A stretch of DNA of 64,000 nucleotides from Scatophagus argus. Its lineage: Eukaryota > Chordata > Actinopteri > Scatophagidae. The notes beneath the pieces are model-generated. The model made no database searches. It saw only the letters and a program-made list of their open reading frames with translations, and had not been told where the DNA came from. The position numbers were made by a program, and so were the translations under genes. Below, in pieces: positions 25,101 through 37,500 of this stretch (position 1 is its first letter; every line of letters starts with the position of its first letter). Where the stretch lies: contig NC_058501.1 of the NCBI RefSeq assembly GCF_020382885.2, positions 13,241,501-13,305,500 of the forward strand, given 5' to 3'.

Positions 25101-25987
25101 GCTTTTTGACAACGTGCCCTCAGGCACAGCGCCAGAATCGTACATCTCCATTATCCTGCTATTTTTGGGCGTCATCACGGCACGCGTTGGTGAGTAGATA
25201 AGACATCCAAAGCTCACTGGTTTCAAATGACATCAAACTTTAATGAGTCCATATATTATATTAATATACAATGCATGGGAATCCTGACAGCATTAGAACC
25301 TGATCCATATCATGTATAGATTGCTATGTAAGGGAAATAGCCACTGTTAAAGTAATTTCAGTAGTATTGCCATTGCATTATCTATCCACTAGAGAGCACT
25401 GTGCACAACAACTGTAAAATATGCCACTCAGCACTTATGCTGGTTATATATTTATTATAATTACTGTGTTTCTCCTTTCTCCAGTAGTGTTGTGTTTGTA
25501 CATGGTATGTGGCATAACCACAATTTTCCCACACTTTCAATATTTAATAATTATACACTAAGAATCCTGATAAAAAGTGTATCACATTAAAAAAAGTATA
25601 TGTGGGGCTCTAATGAACTATTCCTGTAAATTGTGTGATGAGCCTAATAAACATTGAGCTCTTATGACAAATGGCTATTTTAATAGCCAGGTTGACTTTC
25701 AAACTCCAAATGACGTGTGTGTTTTAGGTCTCTGGTCTTTTGACCTGACAGTGACCCAGCTGCTGCAGGAGAACATCTGTGAGTCAGAGAGGGGTGTGGT
25801 GAACGGGGTACAGAGCTCTATGAATTATCTGATGGATCTGCTTCACTTCATCATGGTGATCTCCGCCCCACAGCCACAGCACTTCGGCATCCTAGTTATC
25901 ATTTCTGTACTATTCATCACCACTGGGCACACTATGTACTTCTTGTATGCACACAAAGCCAAGAGAAAACGCTGCCTCGATACATAA
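22128..25987 (+). CDS. slc40a1: divergent ferroportin (SLC40A1-like iron exporter)
   Basis: Ferroportin is the only known animal iron exporter, a 12-TM major-facilitator protein of the plasma membrane regulated by hepcidin. Eight exons: 22128-22230, 22325-22392, 22556-22715, 23045-23160, 23357-23483, 23682-23939, 24515-25189, 25728-25987. Phases agree and give 588 aa (human 571). Diagnostic segments: [19 protein letters not shown] (residues 57-75), [50 protein letters not shown] (Cys348 equals human Cys326, the hepcidin-binding cysteine) and [13 protein letters not shown] near the end. Residues equivalent to human Asp39, His43, Asp181, Asn212 and His507, which bind metal or gate transport, are kept. 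Human Tyr64 is Phe84 here and His32 is Gly52. The N-terminus is longer and unlike the usual GCCGS start. It therefore looks like a paralogue rather than the standard slc40a1; the symbol marks family only. The cytosolic loop has few lysines. Confidence 0.92.
22963..22982. repeat. (ATT)n microsatellite
   Basis: About six ATT units in an intron of the ferroportin-like gene. Confidence 0.85.
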
Positions 25988-26864
25988 GGAGCAGACATGG
26001 CATGAGATGTTACCAGCACTGATTCCACTCTGCACCTGTGAAATGAATGTCTCCCTCCTGTTCCTTCAGCAATCTTATTGCAACACTCCACTCCTGACTT
26101 AGCCATTCATTTCAGCACAACACAGCAAGTGCCTGTCCCACCTAGGTTGCTTTCTTCCTGCAGGGCTACATGCCATGGCAGCAAACCAGAACTCAGGAGA
26201 AATAAGAGTGGGAGACACGCTCTCCCTTCGCATTCATGCGTTGAGGTGGCTACAGTAAATGCAGCAATGGCACCTCCAGGGGAAATGTTCCAAACAAACA
26301 AACAACAGGACTTTAAGGTAACAGAGAAGACATCAGCACATACCTTTGCAAAGCCTGTAGATTACGGCAAGATTAAGGTCAAACAAGCCTGTTAACTTAG
26401 ATAGCTTTTTGGATGGGAGGGTGAATGGATGGAGAGGCATTTCTAACCGTCACTCAGTAAAGCGCCGGTGTTGTGAGGGAAAACTTGACAGCGACACACA
26501 AAAACACAAACAAGACGAGACAGTACTTCTGCAAGTGGCATCGATGTTACTGATCCGTCCACTTGGAAATATTCCAGGATGTCCAAAAAGGAGCATAAAG
26601 GGAAACTGATGTGAGATTGTTTGATTAATAGATAAAAAAAAAATCAGAAAGGCAGCCCCCCTTTTAATGGACAGAAGTGAAAGGACAAAGTGTTTCCTTC
26701 CCCTGGTTTGTTTCTCTGTGGATGAATCAAGCAAACATTTGCCTTTCTTTTATGCATGTAAACCTGGCTTATGGATTACAACAAAAAACATTATCACATC
26801 ACACCATGTACTTTAGTCAAACTTTATACAAACTATTTATTCTAATTGCTTGTGTACTTAGATA

Positions 26865-26870
26865 AATAAA
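26865..26870 (+). other. candidate poly(A) signal, ferroportin-like gene
   Basis: AATAAA 878 bases after the stop codon. A second copy at 27286-27291 is an equally good candidate, so the 3' UTR is about 0.9 or 1.3 kb. Confidence 0.4.
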
Positions 26871-29800
26871 ACCAGTTTCCAAACTTTCTTTCCTTTCGAA
26901 TATAAAGAGTGATATTAATAGTTTTATAGAAATTCAACAGGAAAGCAAATTTCATTTTGTGACACCTTTGAAATCAGCGATAGCTAATGTTGATAGCTAA
27001 TGTCGACCACTGCTATTAGCAGTGTTGTATTAAGCATTGCTTCATTCTTTTGTAGTTCTGATGAACTAAACATTACCTCACCTCATTGAAGAACACAAAC
27101 CCTGTTGGGAAAATGACTGATTAACTCTCAGCTACTGTATGTTTTCACATTTCCTTCATGTACAGTGGAAATAAAATCAAAGTTTAACCTTTTGTCATAC
27201 AACCAGCAACACTCAATATATTTGTATCATTTTCCTGTGAAATTTCTGTATGTTGTCCTTATTTTTTCAGACTGACAATCATCATAATAAAGACTGAAGA
27301 TGAATTTGGCCTCAAGCTTTCTCATCAAAATACTCAATAAATAAATGTAATGTAAAAAAAAAAGGGGGGGGTACATATATTACAGTAGATGAATTTCTCA
27401 TCTAAATAGACTGTAAAATCTCAGTCATGACATTGTAAATCATTTGGCCCTATCCATTATCCATTTGGCCTCTATGATATCTAAATAAAACTACCAATTC
27501 AGCCTTCAGAAGTTAATGTTGGTATTGAAATCATTCCAGGAAAATGGACAGCTACATGCTTGCAGATACTGCATACAGATTTACAAAGTCCTTCTAAAGG
27601 GTTATTGTAGATTTTGCTGACATAATCTGGCAGAGTTAATTCACTATCCATCAGAATCAAGCTGTAGTACTCACCTCCCATGGTCGTTGGAAGAAATACT
27701 CATAAAGAGGAGACTGCAGGAAGCAGAAAACTTTGAGGAGAAGATATAAAACATTTAGACATCATATCATTAATTGAGGGCATAAACATATCATAGGCAG
27801 GGGGCAGTATAGTAAAGTAATTGTGGAAATCCAGCCCGATACTCTCATCTGCAGTGTTGGATATCAACGTGGTGCAAGCTCATTTTATTTGTATTTTCAG
27901 TATCCAGATACACCACCAGGACTGAACACAGATAAATGAGTACAGGAGGCTCGAGCTCAGATGTACTGGTTTAACACATCTGAGTTGTATGATCATTGGA
28001 AGCCTCCATGATGTTAACACTGACCTCCAGTGTCTTCCACCATTTAAAATCCTGCTGCAACCCTGACTTGATAAATGAAGTTATATTAAGAGATTATAAT
28101 ACTTCAGTCACAATCATTGGCAGTGAGTAGTTCCCTTGGGTAATGATCAGAAGTCTTGAGAAGGCTTGTTCAGGCAAATAGCCAGGAAGAGGAGTTGTTG
28201 GAGTGACAGGCTGACTGAAAGCAAAAATAACCAACTGACATTAACTGTCAGTTCTGTTCTGAGTGTGGGTTTTGTGTCAGAATTTGTGTTGATCCAACAA
28301 ATACATCAGAAAACAATTCTGCCCTGACATACTTCTACAGCATTTTAATGAGTTTTGCTTTGGGGCGATCTTCTCGAGACGGGGGTGAAATTCACTGAGG
28401 CAAAGTGACAGCTGTGTCATGCTCAGGTGACAAGCCACTGCAGTGGAAAATAAACTGCTTCACACTACTAAGGACACAGCGCATTGTTGATTTGTTTTTC
28501 ATATTATGTTAGTAAGCAAACATTTCTGTCAATCTGCAGATAATCATCTTAGCGTCCACCAAGTTACAGTTAATGCCTTCCAAGTATCAACTTAAGGTAA
28601 AACCCACCTGTCCAGCAATATCGAGGCTTCCACTATTTAATGATGTGGGAGATCTCAAAAGCAGCACTGATGAGGACTTCAGAGCCGCAAACTTAACCTG
28701 TGTCCAACGGCTCCATGCTGTGAAGGAGGAAGGAACAGAAATATAAATAGAAGACTTAAGGCCGGAAAGCAGGAGAAAGCATTGTAAGTTACCTTTACTA
28801 CGTTAATTAGACATGTTTGTGTTTGTAGCTGGAGTGTGCATTCTATATGCTTTTTAACATGTTTTACATTTCAGAGTCAGCTGTCAGAGTTTGCTCCATA
28901 GTTAGCTAGCTAACATTTGCTACAGTTAGACAATATAGACCCACGTTTTGAATACATATACCAACTCCTCAGAAATTGGCCAAATTCTGTTTTGTGCTAG
29001 AAATATAGGTATCAGTACAGAAAATATCTGGTTACATTCATCAACAGTATGTGGTGATGTCATCAATTTCTATTTTAATTATCTTTTAAATTTTTAATCC
29101 ACAATTGTTGAGAGTCTGTGCTCGACTCAGTGTTATTTCGGGATGAGGGGTACTGCAACAAGCTCAGTAGAGTTTCATCACTTTTTCATTCTTTTGCACA
29201 GCCGCAGGCCTACAGTAACAGTGTACCTCCAATGGTTGTCATGGTAGCCCCTGGTTTAAGACAGCAATATTAGAGGGAGCTTGCTAACAAGTCTGACTTT
29301 AGGCACTTTCACTTTGCAACTCATTTACTTGAGAAACTGGGTCAGCACATTAAAGCTGGAGTTGTCCTCCTGGCTTTGTCTCACTAAGGAACGTTAATCA
29401 GGAAGGAACAGGACTGTTTATAGATATTCACAACCAATAATGTCCGTAGTTTCCTTCCTGTGATAAAATGGTATAGAATAGCATGCTGCTAAAGGGTAGT
29501 AACATAAGGCACAGTGGCAATGGTTTGCTATCTAAAACTGTTGAAATCAAATGTATAACCAGTAAGGCTGAGGATGATTTGAAGCATACTTGCTTATTTC
29601 ATTAAGTCCTCAAAGTTGTAGATGATGAGGAATGGTTCATCAGGGTGTGAGACCCAAGCTTTAATGAGCAAGGGCTGACAGAGTCTTGAGGAATAAAAGT
29701 AATCAGCAGAAATTATTCAGAAATAGGTTGATATTTGCATTTAAAGACAGACACTGTACATGTGGACAATGGGCAGTTCCTAGACAGTTACTATGAAAGA

Positions 29801-30194
29801 ACAAAAGAGCATTGTAAAATTATGGGTGTCAACCTCACAAGAAACAACACCTAGGCATGGGAACCTTTCCTCATTCTGCAGTTTGCTGTCTCAGCAGTTT
29901 GGAGCAGCACCACAATTGAAAGGCTCTGCAAGGACTCAGTCAAGCGTCACACTGCTGACAGAGGGGAAAAAGATATAACGCTAATAGATTAAGTGTTCAT
30001 AGGAAGAATTAATGTCCTTGCTTTGCCTTGGTCAATACATGTAGGATGACACTGTAATGTAACTATGCAAAGCAACTGACAATTTTCATTTAATTAGCTA
30101 ATGTGTGACAAGTCAGTGAATAAAAACAGACACCACTAGTGATAAAAAAAAAAAATCCTCCCTTGGGTACTTGTAAGGCCACACTTAGAAAAAG

Positions 30195-30500
30195 CAGTAT
30201 CAGGGCTACAACTAAGATTATTTTTAATAGTTGTTATTCTTTCATTTTACAATTACTGTAATTGATGCAGACTCTAAACAATATGTCAATTAATCAATTA
30301 GTTGACCAACTGAAATGAAATCAATTTGCTGTTTGAACTTTCTATGTTGGTTTTAAAAAAAAAAAAAAAAAAAAGCTGTTTGATGGGATTTGGCAAACTG
30401 TCTTGGACCTTGTCACAATTTTCTGACAAGGCTAAATGATGAATTGATTAATTTAAAAATTAATTCAGACAATTACTGATTAATGAGCAGATTTGACAGT
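30195..30500. repeat. degraded teleost interspersed repeat
   Basis: The segment opens with gggctacaactaagattatt and runs through several gattaat and aattaat repeats to a mirror-like end. This matches my memory of a very common fish element that starts gggctgcaactaacgattat. It is interrupted by a long A tract. The class (probably a non-autonomous DNA transposon) is not certain. Confidence 0.5.
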
Positions 30501-31513
30501 AAATTTGAAAATTTAAATTTGAAAAAAAAAAAAGCATTAGGTGGTGGTTTGTGTAGTTAATGTTAGTTTGAAATCCACCAATAACCACAGAAAAGAATGA
30601 GAAGAAGCAGACAGCCTGATGTTGACACGTTTATGACGTCAAACTGCTAGAGCCGCAACGTATACCATAAAGCATAACATGGTGTTGCTGGTGTGGACAT
30701 TTTTCACAGGTTCAGACAAAGACAGCATGATTGCAGTTTGCAAATGATTTTCCGCAAGGATTCAGAGAGGTTTTAACACAACAAACCTTGGAGCTTTTGA
30801 ATATTAAATAATCCATCTTTGCTCACTACAGTTTAGTCCTCAGATGTGTATGATCTACAGGTTAGGAACTTATTTTGTGAAATTTCCCTTTATCACACTG
30901 GCCATCAGAAGCAGATCAGTTATTGTATCGGTTGTAAAAAGTTCAAATTATGCATTTTATTAATTGTGACTGAAAACAGAACAGTTATGTATTGTTTCAC
31001 AGCATGGGCCTGAATGACCTTAAACATCGACTTACACGTAATAAGTCTCCACCCTAACAAGTCTTTGACCTTCCAATGTAATGTACCCTGCCCAGAATCT
31101 AGACGCTCTCCTGCTTTCAGGAGATTTTAAAACTTCCTTTTTGGGGCTGTCTGGCTCACCAGATGTTTCCTGAATCCACCGTGTTCCCAACTCACTCCCC
31201 TCCCCGGTGGTGAAAGGCAAGAGAAGGACAAAAAGAGGGAATCTGTCATTCACTCTCAGTAAAGCCAAGCATGGAGAGATACCAGGAGTCCAACTGATGA
31301 AGTCTGATCTGTGTGCGCCTCTCTGCTACAAAGCTGACCAAGTCATATAGGATCTACTTCAGCTGCAGTAACAGTAGACTCTGTAACTCGTCTGAAGAGA
31401 ATTCACAGAACCACTCAGCACACAAACATTCGTTTTTGAGCTGCTCACCTCCTCTTACACTACTTTAAGAGCAGTATCAGCTCACAGGCAGGAGTCCTGC
31501 TGTTTTGCCGGCG

Positions 31514-34500
31514 ATGTCGTGGGACTGTGGCCTGAGGTACATGTTCTCTGTGTCCCCTGCGCTGCAGCAGGGGAGCATGTGCATCCTGCATGACAAGGAG
31601 GACCTGTCCAGACTGGAGATGGTCCAGAGACTGGCCAAGGATGGCTGCCGCTTCCTGCAGAACCACAGCAAGGGTCCGGAGAGGACAAGTGAGGTGAGAG
31701 GCAACAAACGACACTGCTGCATTTTTATAATGCAATATTTTTTTTTACAACTATATTTTTAAATAAATGATTAAAGAATCACAGCCTTAGTGTTAAATGC
31801 TGCACTCTTTGGTACATTTCCCTGAACAGCTATCTTTGGCCTTGTCACTGTGAAAGTATCAGTCAAGCAGCTTATGATATAGTCCTCTTTATGTCCTGAT
31901 TAACTCTACACAATTAGCATACTTTATCCTTGAGTATTCAGTTAGAGAATATTAGCACTCTGGGCTGTATTGTGATGCTTAATGCTGCTGTTGTGTTGAA
32001 TCACACTGTCTCACACTCCCTGCAGCTTTCCATCCATCAAACCAATGTTAGTGTGTTATCTGTTATTGCTGGTCCCCACACATTTGATAGCATGTCTGTT
32101 TTCTCTGGAGATGAATATCCTCATTTAGATTCTCATTTAGATTCAGTTAACAATTAAACAAACATTTAAACTCAACAGTTAAACATACCAAAACAGTCTT
32201 TAGGCTGCTTCAAAAGAGAAGTAAACATCGGTTAGATGCAGAGATATAGATCAGTGGATTATAATAAATGCACTGCATCCATTAACTTCAGCATCTGCCA
32301 GGTCTATTTACAGTTGCAGCATAATTACAGAAACTCAATGTATATAAATAACGTAGCTCATCTCTGTCAGTATGGCATCCTCAGGCACTACCACTAACAT
32401 CTGTCATTACTGAGCAGTATACAGTACGTTCAGTTCAGTCTGCACACTTTTTTTTTTTTAAAAAAAAAAAAAAAACAAAACAAAACATTACATCACCTGC
32501 CCCTTGCCTGCGTATGAGACATCTGATTGGCTGACCTCATGGTGGGCTCAGCTTCTCCCTTCCTGCCAGCTGCGTCAGTGCACCGGACTTCACAATGGCA
32601 GGAAAAGTTGACACAAGTGGCCGGACCACCATGCCAAGATATTATATGATTTTAGGGTGGATTCCAATGCATCAGGTCTCTGACCTTTACTGAAAACAGA
32701 AGGCTAGTTCTCCTTATCAATGTTGTCATTCAGCATAATGACCTTTTTGTTTGCACTATTGCTGCATAATACAAGAAAAATGCTATGTGTCAAGCTTTGC
32801 ACATATACACACATGCATGCACACAAGGTATATACAATATATAGATGAAAGTACATCAGTCCCTGGCCTCACTATTTCTCTACTGTCACAACTGAACTAT
32901 GGACCAGAACCCAAATGCACAACTCTTAAAGTTTCAAAATAAAGTCTTTATTCAAAAGTACAAATTGAAAATCACTCTTTACAGAGGAAAAAAAATAGAC
33001 TAAACTAAGAAACAAAAACTCTCTAGACTGAAGGTAGGCTAAGAAAACAGAAAATCACTAAAACAAAACAACAAAATAACAAGACCTGGCAATGGCATGG
33101 AGATGACGCTGGTTGTCACAAGGGTCAAGACAAACTGGCAGAGGACAAAGGGAGACGAGGACTATACACACACAAGGTAAGGGCACAGGTGGAAACAATC
33201 AGGGCGGAGACAGGTAATCCCAAAGGAGGGAAAACAGACAAAGGGAAACAGCAAAGCTGATGACAACAGACACAGACAGGAAGTAACGACAAAATAAAAC
33301 AGGAAATCACAAGACAAAACTGATAACAACTTTTCCTGGACATGACATCTCCTGTTTGAACAGGCAAAACTTTCTGCAGAAACCTCCAAAATCTTGTGGA
33401 AAGCCTTCCCTGAAGCTGCAAAGCTGTCTATATATTTAGAATGCTATGTCATTAAAGTCCTTGTTGGTGTAAGGCCAGGTGCCCCAGTACTTTTGTCCAT
33501 ATAATGTAAATGTACCAGTGGCATGTGTCATTTATGTAATCCCAGTGGTAATGGTCAGATAGGCTGAGTTTATACTTGACATTATCTAGAAATATTAGGA
33601 TTATATGAGATTATCTAACAGTGTTTCTAGATTATAGAACAGTTTAAAGTAATCCAATGATGCTACAATGCACATACTGCATTACATGTGACTCATACAA
33701 ATATCTAAGCGCCGATATAAAAGAGTTTAGCTTAAAAGAGCTTAAAAGAACGTCTGTGAAAATCTGCGCAGGGAGATCATGAATGTTATGCAATCTTCTG
33801 AAATTTGAAGCCAACATGTTCCTAGGTCTTTTCCTTTGGTAGTTTAAATTATTCATAATTCATTTTAAACTGTCAGGTTTAAATGTGATAGTTTTAATTT
33901 TTGACTTGTTCTTCTGCCCTTTTACTTCACCCCTATTTTCAATTATTCAGAGTGTATCAAAGAGTTGCGCACAATCATCTGTTGTGTTTGCTCTGTGCAT
34001 CTGTTCAGAACATAGAGCTGCTGCTCTCTGTCAATACATGAAGCATAATGTGCAAATATTTTACATATAACATGCACAAGGTGGAATAAACAGAAATTTG
34101 GAGATTTAAAAAAAGTGTATCTGCATCAGTAAGTTCTTTTGAAGCAGCAGTGATGCATTAAACCTCAGTTTTCTTCTTCTTCTTTACCTTTTCATTCTGT
34201 GTGATCCACACCATTCCTTGAGGGCAGTTTAGTCCAAACCTGCACCCTGTCAGGACTGACATCTTCCAGGTCCCTTTAAGTGTTCCATACCATGCGCGCT
34301 AAACCTGCGGCGGCAGCATGGAGACACACAGACAGAAAGTGTCTCTCCAGCCGGGGAAATGCATCTGGAATCATGAAAGAGACACTGAACCACTTGGTGG
34401 GGCATGACTTTGTGCAGAGGCCTGATGAGAAGTGTGTACTCTTCTGCTGACAGTGTCCATGCTGGGAGGACTTCAGTGCTAGCTGTGAATCGAGGTCACC

Positions 34501-37500
34501 TTCAGGCTGGGATAGGACCTGAGTGGCCCTGGCACCATGGTCTCATTACAAGCATCCATTCTTAGAGGGCCGATTGTGTTTTTGTACTGGGACACTGGTA
34601 GCCACAAAGCCCAGTGCGCGCTCAGTAGTAGCCTGCAGCAGCAGACGCAGGATCAATAATTCATTGTGAGGAAAGGTTTGTTTGGCTGTTTGACCCATTC
34701 GCTGTACACTGAGACAGTCTGTTAATTATAGTCAAGTGTTCAACTTGCTTTTCCATCATGCTCAGCGAGACAGAAATAGTGTGCTTTGATGAAGCTAAGA
34801 GTACACAGTGTATGTCACATCCTGATGAAGATTTTCCCAAGAACCAGGAAGCTAATCAGTGGAGCCTTCCCTTTCTGGGAAGTTTGGCACTCTTTTCTGT
34901 TTGTCACACTGCCTAACCTTACGTCATACTGTGGGTCCTGTGACAGGATCATACAGTCTGTTATTACACAGGAAACACTCTTACATACATGAAAGCATTT
35001 TTTAAGTGTGTTTGTATTAAGATAAAGAAGAAATACATTCACAAGCTGTCACTTTAACATCTAAACATTGCTTAGAGTCATGAATCACAGCAGCGAAGGA
35101 ACTACCAGCAGACATTGCCATTAATGGTCCTTTCTGAGAGTTTGAAAGCATCTCTGCTGTTTCTAGATCTGACTGGAAGACTGTGTGATGCTAAAGCTAG
35201 GCTCACTCAGTGATGGACAGATATTGCATGTTGTGTTAATGCAGTATCTGCTGTACAGTACAGTAGATACTGTTTATGAATGCATGTACACAGATGTCAC
35301 AGATAAGTGTTAATGTGCCAGGAAGTCATGCTTAACTCAAGGGCTCTGGATGCTTCTCGGCAAAAAGGCAATTAGGGCAGAGAACTGCAACCACTTCCAG
35401 ACCGTCTGCCTGACTAATTGCATGCACAGGGGCTTGTGTTGCATTGACTGATGGCTGAGGAGGGGGTGGGTGGTGTGGTGAGGGGAGGTTAGCTGATGCA
35501 GGATGTGTGCACTATACAGTGAACTCCTCATTAAGACCAATATCTCTGATCCAGGCCCTCCATTGTCAAGCAGCTACCAGCCATCTTTAGACTTCAGACA
35601 TGCTGCCACAGGCCATTTTGTTTCAAATGTGGGGTTAAGAGTTGACGTTACTTATTGGAAATACTATTGGATGCCCAGGGTGACCAGTGATGCACAGCAT
35701 TATAACATTCATACTATATTGTCCATCAAGCTAGAACACTGACTGTAGATACCTGTACTACTTAATACACACTATATAAGATTTTTTAGCAGTTCTGATT
35801 TGATTTGCTTGATACTGCCTTTAACTACACTGGTATAAACATCACCAAACATACCTACATGGATGCCTTTTTGTTTGAACTGCTCTTTTTGTTGCCTGAC
35901 TGGTAGATTAGTTGAGAAATCAGTTAATTATAAAACTGATCTGACATCAATGACAAACATCTGCTGGTTTCAGCTTCTCTTTGTTTTAGAGCTTTGGGTA
36001 TTTGTTGGTTGCTCAGAACAAGCAATTAGAAGATGTCAGGTTGGGCTCAGGGGTGTTGTTCACTATGTTGTTGTTATGACATACTGGGCACGATAAAGAT
36101 GATGGAATTAATCACCAGGCTAAACTTAGAGAGAAAGAGAGACATTAAGACTTTTTTGGTGGGCTCGTGAAGGTTTGAGGAGTAGGACAGAGGACTTTAA
36201 AGTCTTTCACTGAGGCTTTGATAACATGGTGACATTGCGTGACTAAGAGAGAGACGCAGTGAAACAGAGACACTGTGAGGCAGTGGGCAACACGAGGATA
36301 AATTTCTCATTCATAGCACCTCATGGTGGTCACAAGACAGGGACCTCTCATGTGAACTGAAGTCTAAACTAAACTTTGAACATCTTGATGGCAGGCAGAG
36401 TTTAACCATACAACAGCTTGGAAAAAGATTGTCTCTTCACACCACCCATAGTTTAATTGGCTCCACATAGGAATCAGTAATTAAAATTTGTGCGAGTCTT
36501 TTATGTTAATCCTTGAATGGGCTCTGCTGATAAGGACTGAATAATGATATATGGAAATTCTCTTTCATTTACAGTGCTGGCTTTGACAGAGTATTATAAT
36601 GGAAATCAGCTGTGATTTGTGTGAGTGGGAGAAAATTCAGGGAATCTCCTTGGTGATAACACACTTCCATCCTCCCTCCCCCTCCCTCTTTCTCTCTCGC
36701 GCCCCAGAGTGACGAGGCAGTCCGCGTCTATCTGAGGGAGAGGGGCCACGATGTGCTGGTTCTCCAGAGAATGTCGTCAGAGCAGCCGGCCCCCTCTGCA
36801 TCGGCGAGGGGAGGAGGGAGAGAGGAGGCAAGGAACAAGAGGTAAGCCTCTACACTCCCCTCCTTCCTAGACTGACTCTCTCCCTCTCCTCTCTCTCACT
36901 ATCTGTTTCTCTCCCTCAGCATTCTCCCTCCCATCATTCTCCCTCTCTGTCTCTCTGGATCACACTCTCACTCAGGCACGCTTTCATCACAACTCCCTAC
37001 ACGTAAATGACTACATTAAATACATAGTAGTGAGCATCATGGGACTGTGAGGCAGAGCTCTGCTGGCTGTCCTCCCATTCGAGTCATTCAGGAGCTTTTC
37101 CAGCTGTCAACATACTGGGATACCTCAGTGTGCTTGAGGGACAGACAGTGGCGGACTGCGCGCTGTAGCAGCTGCAGGTGGATGGATGGATGGATGCGTA
37201 AAGGGGGCATGCAGCAGTAACCACGGCAACGTTGCCGGTGTGAGGGCACAGGGACTCTGCAAGGATGGGATCTCGGCCACAGCCCCCGAACCTGCGGCAG
37301 GAGGAGGGCAGGCTGCCGCATGCAGCCCTGGTGGAGCAGGAGGAAGATGAGGATGATGAAGAGGGCTCCGAGGAGAGCAGCAGTGACAGCACCAGCCGGG
37401 CAGAGCCGGTGACGGTGCCCACCTTTGACGTCCCCTACTTTCGCTACATAGATGATGAGGGGACGGAGGGAGAGGAGGAATGGAGCAGCAGTCGCTCTCT

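Larger units (their letters stand above)
25988..31513. other. 3' UTR of the ferroportin-like gene, then intergenic sequence
   Basis: After the probable 3' UTR (to about 26.9 or 27.3 kb), no coding exon was recognised on either strand up to rapgef5. The stretch holds a degraded interspersed repeat at about 30195-30500 and long A tracts near 30350 and 30520. The last 300 bases or so before 31514 are expected to be rapgef5 5' UTR and promoter. Confidence 0.55.
31694..36707 (+). other. rapgef5 intron 1 (long form)
   Basis: Canonical GTGAGA donor and a strong pyrimidine tract before CCCCAG. It contains a T11/A16 tract near 32450-32476, a composite of transposon relics at about 32880-33510, and a slightly GC-richer patch at 34280-34460 with open frames but no confirmed splice pair. 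No other gene was recognised. Confidence 0.6.
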
